DNA from: Hydractinia symbiolongicarpus
Lineage: Eukaryota > Cnidaria > Hydrozoa > Anthoathecata > Hydractiniidae
Reading direction: 5' to 3'
DNA: 64,000 bases
Assembly (NCBI RefSeq): GCF_029227915.1
Contig: NC_079884.1
Location: 1,178,001 to 1,242,000 of the forward strand
How positions within the stretch are numbered: the first letter of the stretch is position 1; the number at the start of each line of letters is the position of its first letter. A program made the translations under genes and the position numbers. The notes under the pieces were generated by a model, which worked only from the letters and a program-made list of their open reading frames with translations, had not been told where the DNA came from and ran no database searches. Below, piece by piece: positions 52,693 to 64,000 of this stretch.

Positions 52693-53779
52693 AATTGCTC
52701 TTATTTATCTTTTTTCACGATTTTTTTTTAGCTTTTTTTCTGTTCTGTTTTTGTATTTAGTTTTGTTACTAAAATTGCAGCAGTTTTGTAGGCAGGTAAA
52801 AAAGTTTTTTTATACAACTGACAGATATAGGGTTTTGCAAAAATGAAAAATTTGTAGAGGTATTTAAATTGTAGCAAATTATACGAAAATTATTTATTAC
52901 AAAAATGACTTATTGTGCTTTAGTTAGCATAGATGGAAGATTATAACGCATTCTTTATGTCCTTGAGACACAGTCCCCCTTTTTAAAAAGGTTAAGACTA
53001 TCATCGCATGTTCTCAAGTTACTGTCAGTAACGTAATTGTAAGGAGGGGAGCTTATAAGGAGAAAGATCATTTTTTTAAATCGATGTTAGGGGAGGTGTT
53101 TATAAATTACACCTTTTTATTCCGCAAAATACGCATGTGAAAATGCAGAATAACATAAAAACGAGATTAGTTATGAGCAAATTTAGGAATACTGGTTGTT
53201 TACATGCAAGCTTGAAGAATGTATCAATAAAATGTTGACTTTCGCAACTTTTAATAAAATCGTAGTTAACATATTTATAAAGAAGGTATTGGTAGTGGTG
53301 TGACAAAAACGTAAAATATTGCAGGTTTTGTGTATTTTATGATGTATTTTATGTGTTGTTTTTGCATGATTTATTGGAACAAATTTTTCCGAGAATTAAA
53401 CTCACGACTTCGCGGATTTTTAAGTTTTTTGCGAAATTTTTTAATTAATTAATTAATGGAATTCTGTCCAATCCATGAAAATTATAATTTTAATGCGCAT
53501 ACCCATGTTGGAAATTTGTCTTGTTGGAAATTATATCAAGAAGTGAAGATCAGCCTTAAGTTGCAATGTTTCTGGTAGGATGGTTATTCTAGGAGATTGT
53601 AGATTGATAGTGGACTGGGTTTCTGTATATCTACATTGGACGCCAGCTTTCCTTGATGCGAAGTTGGTTTTCTTTGATTGAACACCTTTCTCTTGAACAT
53701 TTAAAAAACACCAAACAAAGACGGTGTATTATGTAGAGATGCAAACACATCAATAATAGATTGGAAGGAGGACTTCAAA
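52693..53779. other. 3' flank of GTF2H4, no gene recognised
   Basis: AT-rich. A TTAATTAATTAATTAA run lies near 53443-53457, next to a CGCGGATTTTTAAG/GCGAAATTTTTT stretch that resembles the palindromic 'reflecting' MITE ends common in such genomes. No ORF recognised. Confidence 0.35.
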
Positions 53780-54510
53780 CGAAAAACTGCTTCATATGCA
53801 ACAAACAAATAACCAAGGACCACTCACATCTTACAGGAAGATTCTAAGGACTGGCATACAACAACTGCAATCTATAATACGGAATACCATCATTCCTGCC
53901 GGTATTTTTCCATGTCCTGGAAGTATACGACTTACATCTTTTTATAGAACATCAAATAAAAGAAATAGAAGGAGACAGCAGTTACTTCCCAATGAATAAA
54001 ATGAAATACATATCCTTCTCAAAAAAGATACCCGTCGAAAATAAAAATACACTGAACTAAGATTCATAGACAGTTTCAAATTCACGACATCATCCTAGGA
54101 CAAATTATAACCAAAGAAAATTATCAACATGCAAAAAACCGCATGAAAAACGATCACTATCACGACCTATATCTAAAATCTGACGTCCTACTACTAGCCG
54201 ATGTATTCCAGAGCTTTAGGAATATTTTCCTAAAAAACTATGTGCTTGATCCGGCATATGGTATATACAGCACCTAGTGGGACGCTCAACTTAAATCAAC
54301 AGATAAAGACTGTTATCCGACATTTGTATGCTACTATATCCATTGAAAAAAAACAGTTCGAGAAGTTGGATCAATGATATCAAACAGATACTGAAAAGCC
54401 AATAACAATAACATGAAAGAAGGTTACAATTCAGAAAGTACCATCAAAATGCATTAAGTAACTAGATGCTGATAACCTTCATCAATGGGCTAGTATGTAT
54501 GGTCAGAACC
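53780..54510 (+). pseudogene. Relic of a second protein-primed polymerase B lineage
   Basis: Broken frames read NCFICNKQITKDHSHLTGRF, then a stop, GLAYNNCNL, a stop, YGIPSFLPVFFH, YDLHLFIEH; further on KYISFSKKIPV, IDSFKFTTSS, YHDLYLKSDVLLLADVFQSF, and finally YLDADNLHQWASMYGQ in changed frames. In order these are the Zn-finger/HNH-like lead-in, exonuclease motifs (the SDVLLLADVF block is Exo III) and the Pol A region (YLDANNLYG type) of family B2 polymerases of virus/Polinton origin. The wording differs clearly from the polymerase at 38109-42355, so this comes from a different lineage. Several stops and shifts; long dead. Confidence 0.8.
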
Positions 54511-57475
54511 TTTCCTTGGCCGGTGGTTGTTGGAATTTTGGTTTTAATACACTCTCTAGATCATTGAAGGGCATACTGATTTTGTTTGAGGATGAAGATG
54601 ATGCAGATAGAGAAGACTGTTTAGGGTAATGGAAAGCTGAACGCAAACATGTTTTTAGGTGCGCAGATTAATATTAAGCGTGAAACACTTATTTTGTTAA
54701 AAATGTTTTTAAGAGATCCTTGTAAAGCGTTATTTGTGGAAGGGACGGGTTGTAGAAAAATAAGTTTTAGATTTGTTCGGTTGTGAGTTTAGGGGTCATT
54801 TTGAATATATTGTGATTTTGAGTTCTACTTTGATGTGGCATAAGACTTATTTTCAAAAGAAGTGGTTGTGGAGCGATGATGTGTATTTTTAGTAGAACTC
54901 CTGGTAACAAATTGTTTGAGGCTATTGTTTTTTTTAGTAGGGAAATCATGTTGCGAGGTTCTGTTTGTTGTAGATGACACGTTATTGCTGCTGAAAGGTT
55001 GGATGAGAGGAAAAACAGCAACCTCGTTTCCAGTGCTTTTTGTCTTTCATCAGTGCTGCGCTTATTGATATTTGTCTCGCCGTCCGATATGCAAAAAGAG
55101 TCAGCAGGTCCTTAGGATCGAGGTTGGAGACAACAGTTTTTGGATTTAAGTACAGATAGCATTCGCTAAGTGATCAATTTGTACAGATAAGATTTACTAA
55201 GTGATCTTTTTTCAGAGTTGTCAATCGATTTAAATGTTTGCTGCAAAAACTCAGTATGACTCCTTTGAAGTTTTTTATTGTTGGCAGATAGGGGCTACCG
55301 TAATTTTTGTTGCCTGTGAACTTTAGCCATTGATGACTTCATATCCAAATAAGTTTATTTTTATGTCTTTGTTTCCCTCGAACTTTGGCATGTCCTTTGT
55401 GCTTATGGGAAATTACATATCGTCTAACTTCAGGTCCTTAAGGTAGTTGTTTTTCTTTGTTTGGTCTTCGGGAATCCTGGAAAAGGGAGGAAAATAATGG
55501 TCTTCTGTGTTGTTTTTAGGGTAAAAATTGGCCATTTTTTATGTGAAAAACATCAAATTTTTATTACCCTACGAAAATTTTTAATATTAAGACAGTCTTT
55601 GTTTGGGACTTTTTTCTTGTCATGATAGCTGTTACATGTGAAATTAAATAATGCAAGGCTTTCTTAGGGAGTTAACATCCTCAAATATGTATTTTTTTGG
55701 ACGGCAGATTCGCCGTATAAATATATCTGGGCACGAGCAGTTTTTTTTAGTTTGTTTATGCTTCTGAAAATTCGCTTTGTGGAAAAGTACTATCAGTTTC
55801 TTTCTAATGACGAAATATATGATTGTAAATATTTTAACCAATCAGAACGCAATATTCATTGTTTTAAATTTGCCATAATGTGTTATTTTTTTTCTCATGG
55901 AAATCAGAAAGTATTTCATAGAATTCGCGGCCGATTTCGCCATTCACAAGTCACTTTGTGAAAAACACGCACAATGAAAACGAAAATCTCAGTTAAACAC
56001 TTATGTTGCTTATCTACAAGTGAGTTCATGCATTCCTGTCCTTCACACAGTTTCGTTTAAAAGGCTGCAATAAATGCAAAAAAATTCACGCGAGACAAAC
56101 AGTTGTGAAAAATAGATGTATTTGATGAGGACATTCACATACATATACAAGATTTGTAGATTTTATGTTTTGTATTCAATGCTTAAAAAAGGCCCTGTGA
56201 ACAAGGTTGTTTTCCATGACATTTTTGCCTCATTTTAAAAATTTGCGTAAAAACTCAACGGTGCGCAGTGATCTCACTTGATGTAAGGTTTCGTATTTTG
56301 CACACGTGAGTAGCGGTAGTTCTCAGATATAACTTACAGTTCGGAATGCAGTAAAAACAACAAATGCAGAAGTTTGCAAAAAGAAGGGAAAGGGGAAGTT
56401 GTTTTGCAGCGTACCAAACACTCAGAGCGACAAATACGTAATCATGCAGCGTGAAACAAACATGATCTAAGTAATATGTGCAGGTAAAATAATGTTATCT
56501 GACGTTTATTAAATTTTAACCAACAACCAACTTTGGTCTTTTGATCATAGTGAATTTAAGTCAAAAATTTCTCTCACATGGCTTGGCACTAAAGCTTGGC
56601 ACCGCAAAGAGAAAGTAAATAAATTAAAAAGCAAAGTAATTAAATTTGCTTTAAATTTATTAAATTAGCTATATTTCCACCTTAACATAATGTCATACTG
56701 CATTTCTGGTAAAGTAGTTATTTTATTCTAGATCAATTTTTCTGCCCATATTTAGAAGGCCTGGGCATTTGATGATGCCTTTGTTTCTTCAGTAATCATT
56801 CCACATAATATACAGTATAGTCTAAATGTAATCTATCACATCTATATATATGCTAATATCATAGCTTTGGCTGGAGGATGGGAATATTAACGAATTGTTC
56901 TCCTTTCTCTTTTTTGACTCCTGTTGCAAAAATGTACACAAGGTGACTTTCTTTGATTGGTGTGATGAAACTATGTTTGCATAGTTTCGAAACCAACAGT
57001 GACGATATTCAGAACTTTATACCCATTTCATTCAGCTTTGACATTTTTCAAACAAATTACTGCATCCTTTTTAGCTTTCTATGAGCCTATTTTGGTAGTT
57101 GTTCAGAGAAGTATGGCAGGATGGAAGCTTTCTAGTGAGTGAGTGTGAATAAATCCCGCTTTGATCGTTTATCTAAGATCTTATTTTGATGGTTTTCAAA
57201 CAAATTACAGTGACATTTTAGCTTACAATCCCATTTTTATAGTTTTTAAAAGAATTATAGCAACGTTTATCTTTGTAAAATCCTGTTTTGATGATTTTCA
57301 AGCAAATACCATGAAATCTTATCTGTTTACAATCTCATTGTGATCGAAATACAGCAACGTTTTAGTTGTTTATGATCCCATCCCATTTAAATACTTTTAA
57401 GTGAACTGCACAAATGTTTTAGCTTCTTCCTTGTTCACAAAACTGCTCTGCAACTTATATTTTTAAGATGTATTA
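54511..57475. other. Gene-free stretch, nothing recognised
   Basis: AT-rich, ORFs up to 84 codons without recognisable content. It may include more of the relic polymerase or its element, too decayed to read. GAATTCGCGGCCGATTTCGC near 55920 is an isolated GC-rich patch. Confidence 0.35.
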
Positions 57476-58007
57476 CTAATCATCATTCATCATCATTCTC
57501 GGCTTAACGTCCGTTTTCCATGCTAGCATGGGTATATTAATGACCCTCTTCCAATCTGATCTAGACTGTGTTAGATCTAAACTCAACTTCCTCTGTATCC
57601 AGTCTGTCCTTATAACCTGCTAAGTCATTCTCGGTCTGCCTCTGGGCTTTGCCCCAGGAACTATCAAGTCTCTACACTTTCTTACCCAATTATCCTCCTC
57701 CATTCTTTCCAAGTGCCCCCAGCCAATTCAATCTTCTTATCTGGAAAACATCTTTAATTCTACGGATAATTAGCCTGCTTCTTAGCTCATCTGAACTCTT
57801 TCTGTCAGACTGGCGTTACACATCCACCTAACCATTCTCATATTCCTTTCTAAACGGTCAAATCTTCCTGCTTCATTGCCCATGTCTCACTACCGTACAA
57901 CATAACACTTCTTACACAGGCCTCATACAACCTACCTTTTACCTCAATTGACAGGACTCTGCTAGTCAACAAAGGAAGTAACTCTCTGAACTTTTTCCAA
58001 GCAGAAC
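57476..58007 (-). mobile_element. RTE-type non-LTR retrotransposon, 3' fragment
   Basis: On the minus strand the frame reads SAWKKFRELLPLLTSRVLSI, EVKGRLYEACVRSVMLYGSE, TWAMK and, after a shift, MRMVRWMC-like and RWLGALGKNGG-like pieces, the end of an RTE-type reverse transcriptase. It closes with AAAACGGACGTTAAGCCGAG and an ATG-rich tail (CATCATCATT on the plus strand). 5'-truncated and with several shifts. The 45-base piece at 24746-24790 has the same end. Confidence 0.85.
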
Positions 58008-60893
58008 CTATACATAACCTATGTATTGCTAATAACCTTCATATTTGGTTATTGCAATTTATCAAAAATCGATGACATCAATAATAATATACTAAAACTG
58101 ATTTTTTAACCTTTTTGTGATCTAAAAATCCATTGTGCTAAGCTATTGTTTATCAGAAAGTCAATTGTTGTTTTAAAAAGGAGCAAAGATTATCTCAGTG
58201 TTCATCAAAGTTTGGCATATGCCGCAGATTACATACTGTATTCTACATAACATTCTCTAAACTAATATATATTCAAACATCTTTCAAATTTTTCAGTAAG
58301 CAAGATTAGAATTAGCAAATATGGTCTTTGGTTCATTTTGTGATTTTTCCCCATGTGTTCTTTTGCTCAAATAAAGTTATAAAGTTTTATGCTTGGCAAT
58401 TATACAATATAAGGCTTTTGAATAAAAAAATATAATTTGTGAAGCTAAAACTGAAATAATGTAATTACTTTTAATGCTTGTAATGACATTAAAATATTGA
58501 ATGCTTGCTGTAGTGACCAGGCCTATGATATATATATTTTTTCTTAACTTTTTTGCCAACCCTTTTTTATTATATATTTTCTTTACTTTTTTATACCAAT
58601 CTTTTAATTTTTATTTAATAAAGTTATTTCAGAAGCTGATCAAATTTAGATAAACTTTCATTTTAGATACAATAAATTCTTTTATCAGAGGATAACAAAG
58701 ATGCAAAGAAAACAGTTTAATTTTATTTGAATGAGCCAGACTGTACATAAGAAACTCACACAAATAGTCTGTAGTTGTTTGATATACATAATATTTATGT
58801 CTGTTGATTGCTACGAGGAAAAGGCAGAAATTATTTTACTTAATTCTTAGTGATTTTTTGTTCAAAACACTTATCTTAAAAATGTCTTTAATAGCTTATT
58901 AAGCTTAAGCTTAAGTTTTTAAAACAATTAACTTTTAAATTGTCTTTTAAATTTGCATAATGTTGCATAATATAATATATTTTAACTTTTGAATAAGATT
59001 TCAGAGGCAGTATTTAGATAATAAACAAAGTTTGTACAATTTATTTGTTTTATTTTCTCTTTGTTTAGCATGTTGTGAGAATTTGTTGTTCCATGTTTTC
59101 CTTTCTCTCAGTTCCTTTTGCAGACACTTCTCTTCTCTGTCAGTTCTAAGTTATTATTTGGTAGGGATAAGTAAGATAAGTTTTCTTCACAATAACCAGG
59201 ATTATACCTTTTCTCCCTCTTAACCTTACTGTTAGTATTTTCTTACAGTGCAATGTAAACAGTGGAGTTACTGAGATGTGTTTACTGTTGGAGTTGTTAT
59301 GTTTTGGAGTGTAAAATTTACCAACACAGACTAGAAGAAAAATTGAGATCCAAAAAGGTGATGAAGTATCACTTTTTTTGTTTAGTGATGTTAAAGCCTG
59401 CCATTTTCAAGTAAAGTTCATAAAACTACAGAATACTATAGTGCAGGCCATGTAAATTAATCTTGCGTTGTGCAATGCATGTGATCAGAAATGTCTGCAA
59501 ATTAAAAGTATCCGAAACTCGAAATGCATTTTGGCACCAACAAAATTATTGAAGTTTAGGGTACATAATTTATCATGCACTGGTGACTATGCACTCGAAT
59601 ACAGGTTTCTTGTTTTGATAGCTAACAAATTTCTATCAGAATCTGATATAAAGTTAATATGCATTTTAATAATAAGAAACATGTTTTAAAGATGCAAAAA
59701 AATTAAGTTTAGAGGCTTAAAAACAAAACAATGAGGGATAAATTGCATGACTGGGCCTTCTGGGTGTGTGAATTGTCACTCTTGCAACAAAAACTTGTGG
59801 CAAGGCCCGTTCTTTATTATAACATTATGTTTATAGAAATTACAAATTTATAGATAATGGCTCCAGTGTTTACCGTTCACTGGTTAAATTTTCCCCTGAT
59901 CTTTTTAAACTTTGAGTTTTCATAACATCAATGTCTGGGATGATGCACATGGACATACAGACACTCTTCAGGGTGCGCTGTTTTTTCCTGTGTGTATTTT
60001 TTCCTGTGCGTATTTTTCTTTTAAATTGTTGTAGGGTGTTGCATATGATTTGTTTTTGTTTTTTAATAAACTGGTTTATAGTGGGCAGTAAAATTATTGG
60101 CGTGTTTTGGGGCATGTGATCACACACGTCTCCTGACCTGTTCCAGCATTATTACAATGTTTCTATTAGGGATAGGTTTGTCCCTCCAGAATTCTGTAGA
60201 ATTGGCAAATAACGAAATTAAAATTGGCATTTTTTCTTTTCTTTAAAATCATAATAAACACAAGTATAAATGTTACACAACAAATAGTCTAATTTTAGAA
60301 CTTTTCCTTTTAAACCCAATCCTACTTGTTTCCTGCTGCACCAGGCAGGAAATAGAACTTTGTAGATCATCCTGGACCTTTTTTTTGATATGATGTACAA
60401 TGGTAGGATTTGTAGTGCTTTTTTTCCTTTTTTTATTGGTCTAACATACCTAATATCTTTTAGGTGATAGATCTTTTGACAAACCTAGTGAGTGTGTATT
60501 TAATATTGTACAAATTTTTCCTTTCGCTATCTTCATACTAAAGACAAGCTATAAAACAAACTAGTTCATTGGGAAGAAAGGAAGTTCACAGGATCGTAAT
60601 TACGATGGAATTGCTGATTGCTGCCATTGATTTCCCAGTACAGGGGAATCAGCCATACAGGTTTTCAGGAATAAACAACATTTAAACTTTGGCCCTTTAC
60701 TATGCAGTTTAAATTCTTAAAACTTAAGCCTGCAGTTAGACCTTATAACCCCCTGCCACCAAACATGTTTTACCTGAAGTTCAGATTCGACACAAAAAGT
60801 TGTTGTTAAGTTTCATAATTTTTAGCCAATCAAGTTTACCGGTCTTAAAATATATATGGTTAAATTTTGTTTCATAGATTTTTTCATTGAACA
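58008..60893. other. Gene-free stretch, promoter side of VPS13
   Basis: AT-rich, no recognisable ORF. The VPS13 promoter and 5' leader presumably lie in its right part. Confidence 0.4.
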
Positions 60894-62935
60894 ATGGTAT
60901 TTGAATCGTTAGTTGTTGATTTGTTAAACAAATACCTGGGACAATATGTAGAAAACTTAGATGCATCCCAGCTAAAGATTGGAATATGGGGAGGTATAAA
61001 GAGTATTTTGTTTTGATTGTTTTTATTGTTTATTATTCTTTTATAATATTTTTTTATTAATTAAATCTTTACTTCAATTACAAATAAAAAAATTGGTGAA
61101 AATCTAAATTCTTCGTCCTTGAATTTTAATACACATATAACTTACCTTCATTCAAGTTTATTTTGTGTATCTTTTCTTGGAAACCTGTATATCACGAAAA
61201 TATATGTTCTCTAGCCATCTTTCAAAATAAATTTTATTTTTTACTTATTATAGGAAATGTTGTTTTGGATAATCTGGAGTTAAAAGATACTGCATTGGTA
61301 ATGCTTGGTTTTGCAAGTTATTATAAAAACAATTACACAGGGTTACCAGGCCTCCTCATAACTCCTCGAATCTCTCAAATTCCAAAGGTCTTCTCAATTC
61401 TCCTAAAATCTTCTCAAATTTAGGTTTTAGTTAATTTTTATATATGCTGTTTTTTATTTTTTTTTTTTTAATCACTACAAATGTGATCAAATATTTGTTT
61501 TGAAAAGAGTGGGAACCCTGTTACAGTATTTTATTAGAAAAAAAAATCAGACATAGGAGTCTTCCCAGCTGCCAGTTTTGCCCACAGACAGATAGTGAGT
61601 ATTATAAAATGATTACAAGGGGGACTAAAAAATGTGCTTGAACAATAATTTTTTCACTACATCTCAGTATAGTTCACCATTTTCGTGAATTTTTTGTTTG
61701 AGAAAGTAGTTTCTCGACCTAGACAAGTTATTCATCTTGTTTGAAGCAAAAATTTTTTTGGTTAAGCAAATTTATTTTTCTCCAATAAGCATTGTCCAAT
61801 GCTGGGAAATTGTTACACTTACTGTGATTACTTTACACTTGGCAGACTTTTACCTATTTCATACATTTTAGGATGATTTGGACCTACCTATTAAGGTTGT
61901 TCATGGGTTTCTAGGTAAAGGATATATTATTATTAGATTTTATTTAGTTTTCTTACTTTTTTTGGGTCTCTTAACAACCCTTTCATAATTTTTCTGTAGT
62001 ACAGGTTTATCTCCAAATCCAACGTGTGATTTTTGAAAACACTAGATTGTCATGAACATTATAAATAAAAAGTATGTTTGTTTATAGGAAGGCTAACACT
62101 TTCTATTCCATGGAAGAATCTATACAATGAATCCACTGTTGTTGTCATTCAAGATCTCCATGTTCTGGCAAGACCAAATTTTGGTATGTTGTAACTTTTT
62201 ATTATTATTCCAATGTTATACACATTGCATATGCTGACATACTAGCCTACAATAACATTTGGCATATATGAACTTGTATTCTATCCTTCACTTTGCCAGC
62301 TGGTTTTGATCCCTACATAATTATTTGATCACTACTGTAGCTTGAGAAAGGCAACATTGTGTACAAAATACCAAACAATAATTTGTTTCTGCCTAAATAA
62401 CCTTTTTTTGCACATTTTAGATATAAAATACAATGAAGAGAAAGAAGAAAAAGCCAAATTAGAAAGAAAGAAACAACAAATATTAAATATCGAAGAAGCA
62501 AGATTGAGAGAGGAGAAAAAGAAAAGCTGTATGGATGTTTATATAAGTTACCAATATGTGTGAAAAGAGTGATGGATGTAAACAAAATGTTGTGCACCAA
62601 ACAATTTCGTAGTTTTAGTTGTGGTTTTTCATTGTCTTTACTTCAAAATTGCAGATTTGCCTGAACTGTTTCATTAAACATAAACCGTAAGCATTGACAA
62701 AAAGCACTGACCAACTGGTTTCCATTTTTTATTCTCACACTATAGCTAAAAAGGACAAAGAGGACGAAGATGGTTTTGCAGAAAAACTTGCAACGAATGT
62801 CATTAAAAACCTTCAGGTATAAATAAAAAAACATCAGTATTTAACAAAATTTACTCCTACTGTTGTTTATATGGTACAAATTTTCTTCATTTTTAGATCA
62901 CAATACAAAATATACATGTGCGGTATGAAGATTCT
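60894..62935 (+). CDS. VPS13: VPS13 family lipid-transfer protein, first seven coding exons (partial)
   Basis: VPS13 proteins are long rods that carry lipids between membranes at contact sites. Exons: 60894-60993 ([23 protein letters not shown], then LKIGIWGG), 61254-61297 ([13 protein letters not shown]), 61872-61914 ([14 protein letters not shown]), 62088-62183 ([19 protein letters not shown]), 62421-62528 (a Lys/Glu-rich coiled part, [17 protein letters not shown]), 62746-62816 ([16 protein letters not shown]) and 62897-62935 ([13 protein letters not shown]). All junctions are GT-AG and the phases agree, giving 168 complete codons. This is the chorein-N domain. The wording is closest to VPS13A/C rather than B or D, but the paralogue cannot be fixed. 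The rest lies beyond the right edge. Confidence 0.93.
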
Positions 62936-64000
62936 GTAAGTTCCCAGAACAAAAATTCTGTTTTTTGACATATTTTGTTTTTGGCAACATGGTCATGCAA
63001 TTAAGTGTATAAGTAAAGCTAGAGATTGTCAAGAATTTTTTTTTTTTTCTGTCAGCTGAAAAGTCAACTGCATAACCAATGCAAACTCATTGTAGTAGAA
63101 TGAACATTAAATGTGACAGTTTTGGAATTTGGAATACTGCTAAATATTATGCTAAAAATACGGCATTGGTACAGTCTTCTCAATTAGGATGTGAACAGGT
63201 GTGTGACACATCACAAACTGATATGCTAATTTTGTGATCAAGTCACACTATTTTTTATCCATTTTTAGTCCACATATAACTGATTTTTATCAAGCACAAA
63301 AATTCAGTATAATATAAATATAAATATAAATCAGTTTCCTGAGTTAGCTATTTTGTGTAGTGCAGAATAAGTGAGTTAAAATCTTTCATATACAAATAGC
63401 CCTCTGGCTTTTATGTAGTGAATAACAAATTGGGATAAGCATGTCCAGATATACACACATCAAACAAATATAATGCTCACAATGTTTTTAAACATTGGTT
63501 TAGAGCTAGAATATGGTAAACTTGTTTTGTGTGATAAAAAATAATGAAGGTGTCTGATAGAGTATGTTATGCGTGTGTTAATTTAAATGCGTGCTAAACA
63601 TTTTATTTTAAAATTCCGAACTGTATAAAAGATGATCCTAATAAATAAAAAATGACCCCTGGTTTTACCATCATTACAAATAAAACATAACCTACAGAGA
63701 AAATATAACACTTGGGACAAGGTTTGGGGTAAATAGCACTATGAACAAAATGGCAAACCATGGCAGTGAGTACAGCATCTCTTTGTTCACTTTCATATGA
63801 CTAATTATAAAGTACTTTCTACAATGAACCAAGGTGTTTTGTTAATGTCTTTAGCACTTTTACACCACTTACAGGACTGTTAGGAGTGAAATAAATAGAT
63901 TTACACGTGCAATGTGTAGCACAAGTGTTCTTTTCTTCATGGAATTCCCTGAAACTGTTTTAAATGATCAAGTTGAAGGATGTAAATGGTAATTGTCTAT
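62936..64000. other. VPS13 intron 7 (partial)
   Basis: Starts with a GTAAGT donor. No further exon of the family (the next should read like SFGxTLxxLSLxTT) could be found up to the right edge. Confidence 0.55.

Noticed and set aside
54767-55021. 84-codon minus-strand ORF with Ser/Leu/His-rich content
   Set aside because: No start context, no family resemblance and surrounded by decayed repeats.

Overview
The window is AT-rich metazoan nuclear DNA with spliced host genes (GT-AG introns) and many transposons. The mix of repeats suggests an early-branching animal, most likely a cnidarian: a Polinton, Penelope, RTE and CR1/L2-like LINEs, a Kolobok-like element with THAP and P2X7-C-terminal domains, and a palindromic CCCCAGAGCTC repeat. 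Species cannot be fixed from sequence alone.

Host genes. Minus strand: the first two coding exons of TOP3B (479-817, running off the left edge); a two-exon condensation/acyltransferase-fold enzyme (1947-3585); an 11-exon TTC16-like TPR gene (9677-22881) whose 7.9 kb fourth intron is filled with transposons; and intronless-CDS LSM2 (24339-24650). Plus strand: single-exon GTF2H4, the TFIIH p52 subunit (51319-52692), and the first seven coding exons of a VPS13 gene (60894-62935, running off the right edge). Most exons of TOP3B, TTC16 and VPS13 are too short to stand out as ORFs; they were placed by matching protein families and splice phases.

The centre (26257-42624) is one Polinton/Maverick (adintovirus-like) element. 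It is visibly richer in GC than its surroundings and gene-dense. It carries protein-primed DNA polymerase B, a DD35E integrase, a packaging ATPase, the major capsid protein, a probable penton, a Fic-domain protein, a BRO-N protein, a Rho-N/SAP-like protein and several conserved small or membrane proteins. No adenain-like protease and no left terminal repeat were seen. Roughly ten of about 17 genes carry one lesion each (mostly single frameshifts), while the host genes carry none, so this is a fairly young decaying copy.

The Polinton shows an apparent transcription grammar of its own. An AATAAA-like box lies 0-6 bases before the start codon of about ten ORFs, including divergent and terminal genes where it cannot be an upstream gene's poly(A) signal. 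A stem-loop lies just 3' of the stop codon of most genes or convergent pairs. Short GC-rich repeats recur in frame inside several of its ORFs. Its polymerase carries an expanded Cys-rich insert and a Gln in place of the Exo I glutamate.

Other mobile DNA: a 1.67 kb TTAA-flanked element (6452-8122), two related TA-flanked elements (14448-19065 and 19688-20952), a Penelope GIY-YIG fragment (10178-10735), a hAT/ZNF862-like relic (8214-8583), a PHD-finger LINE (about 45318-49995), a relic of a second protein-primed polymerase lineage (53780-54510) and RTE fragments (24746-24790, 57476-58007). The long stretches between these hold no gene I could recognise.
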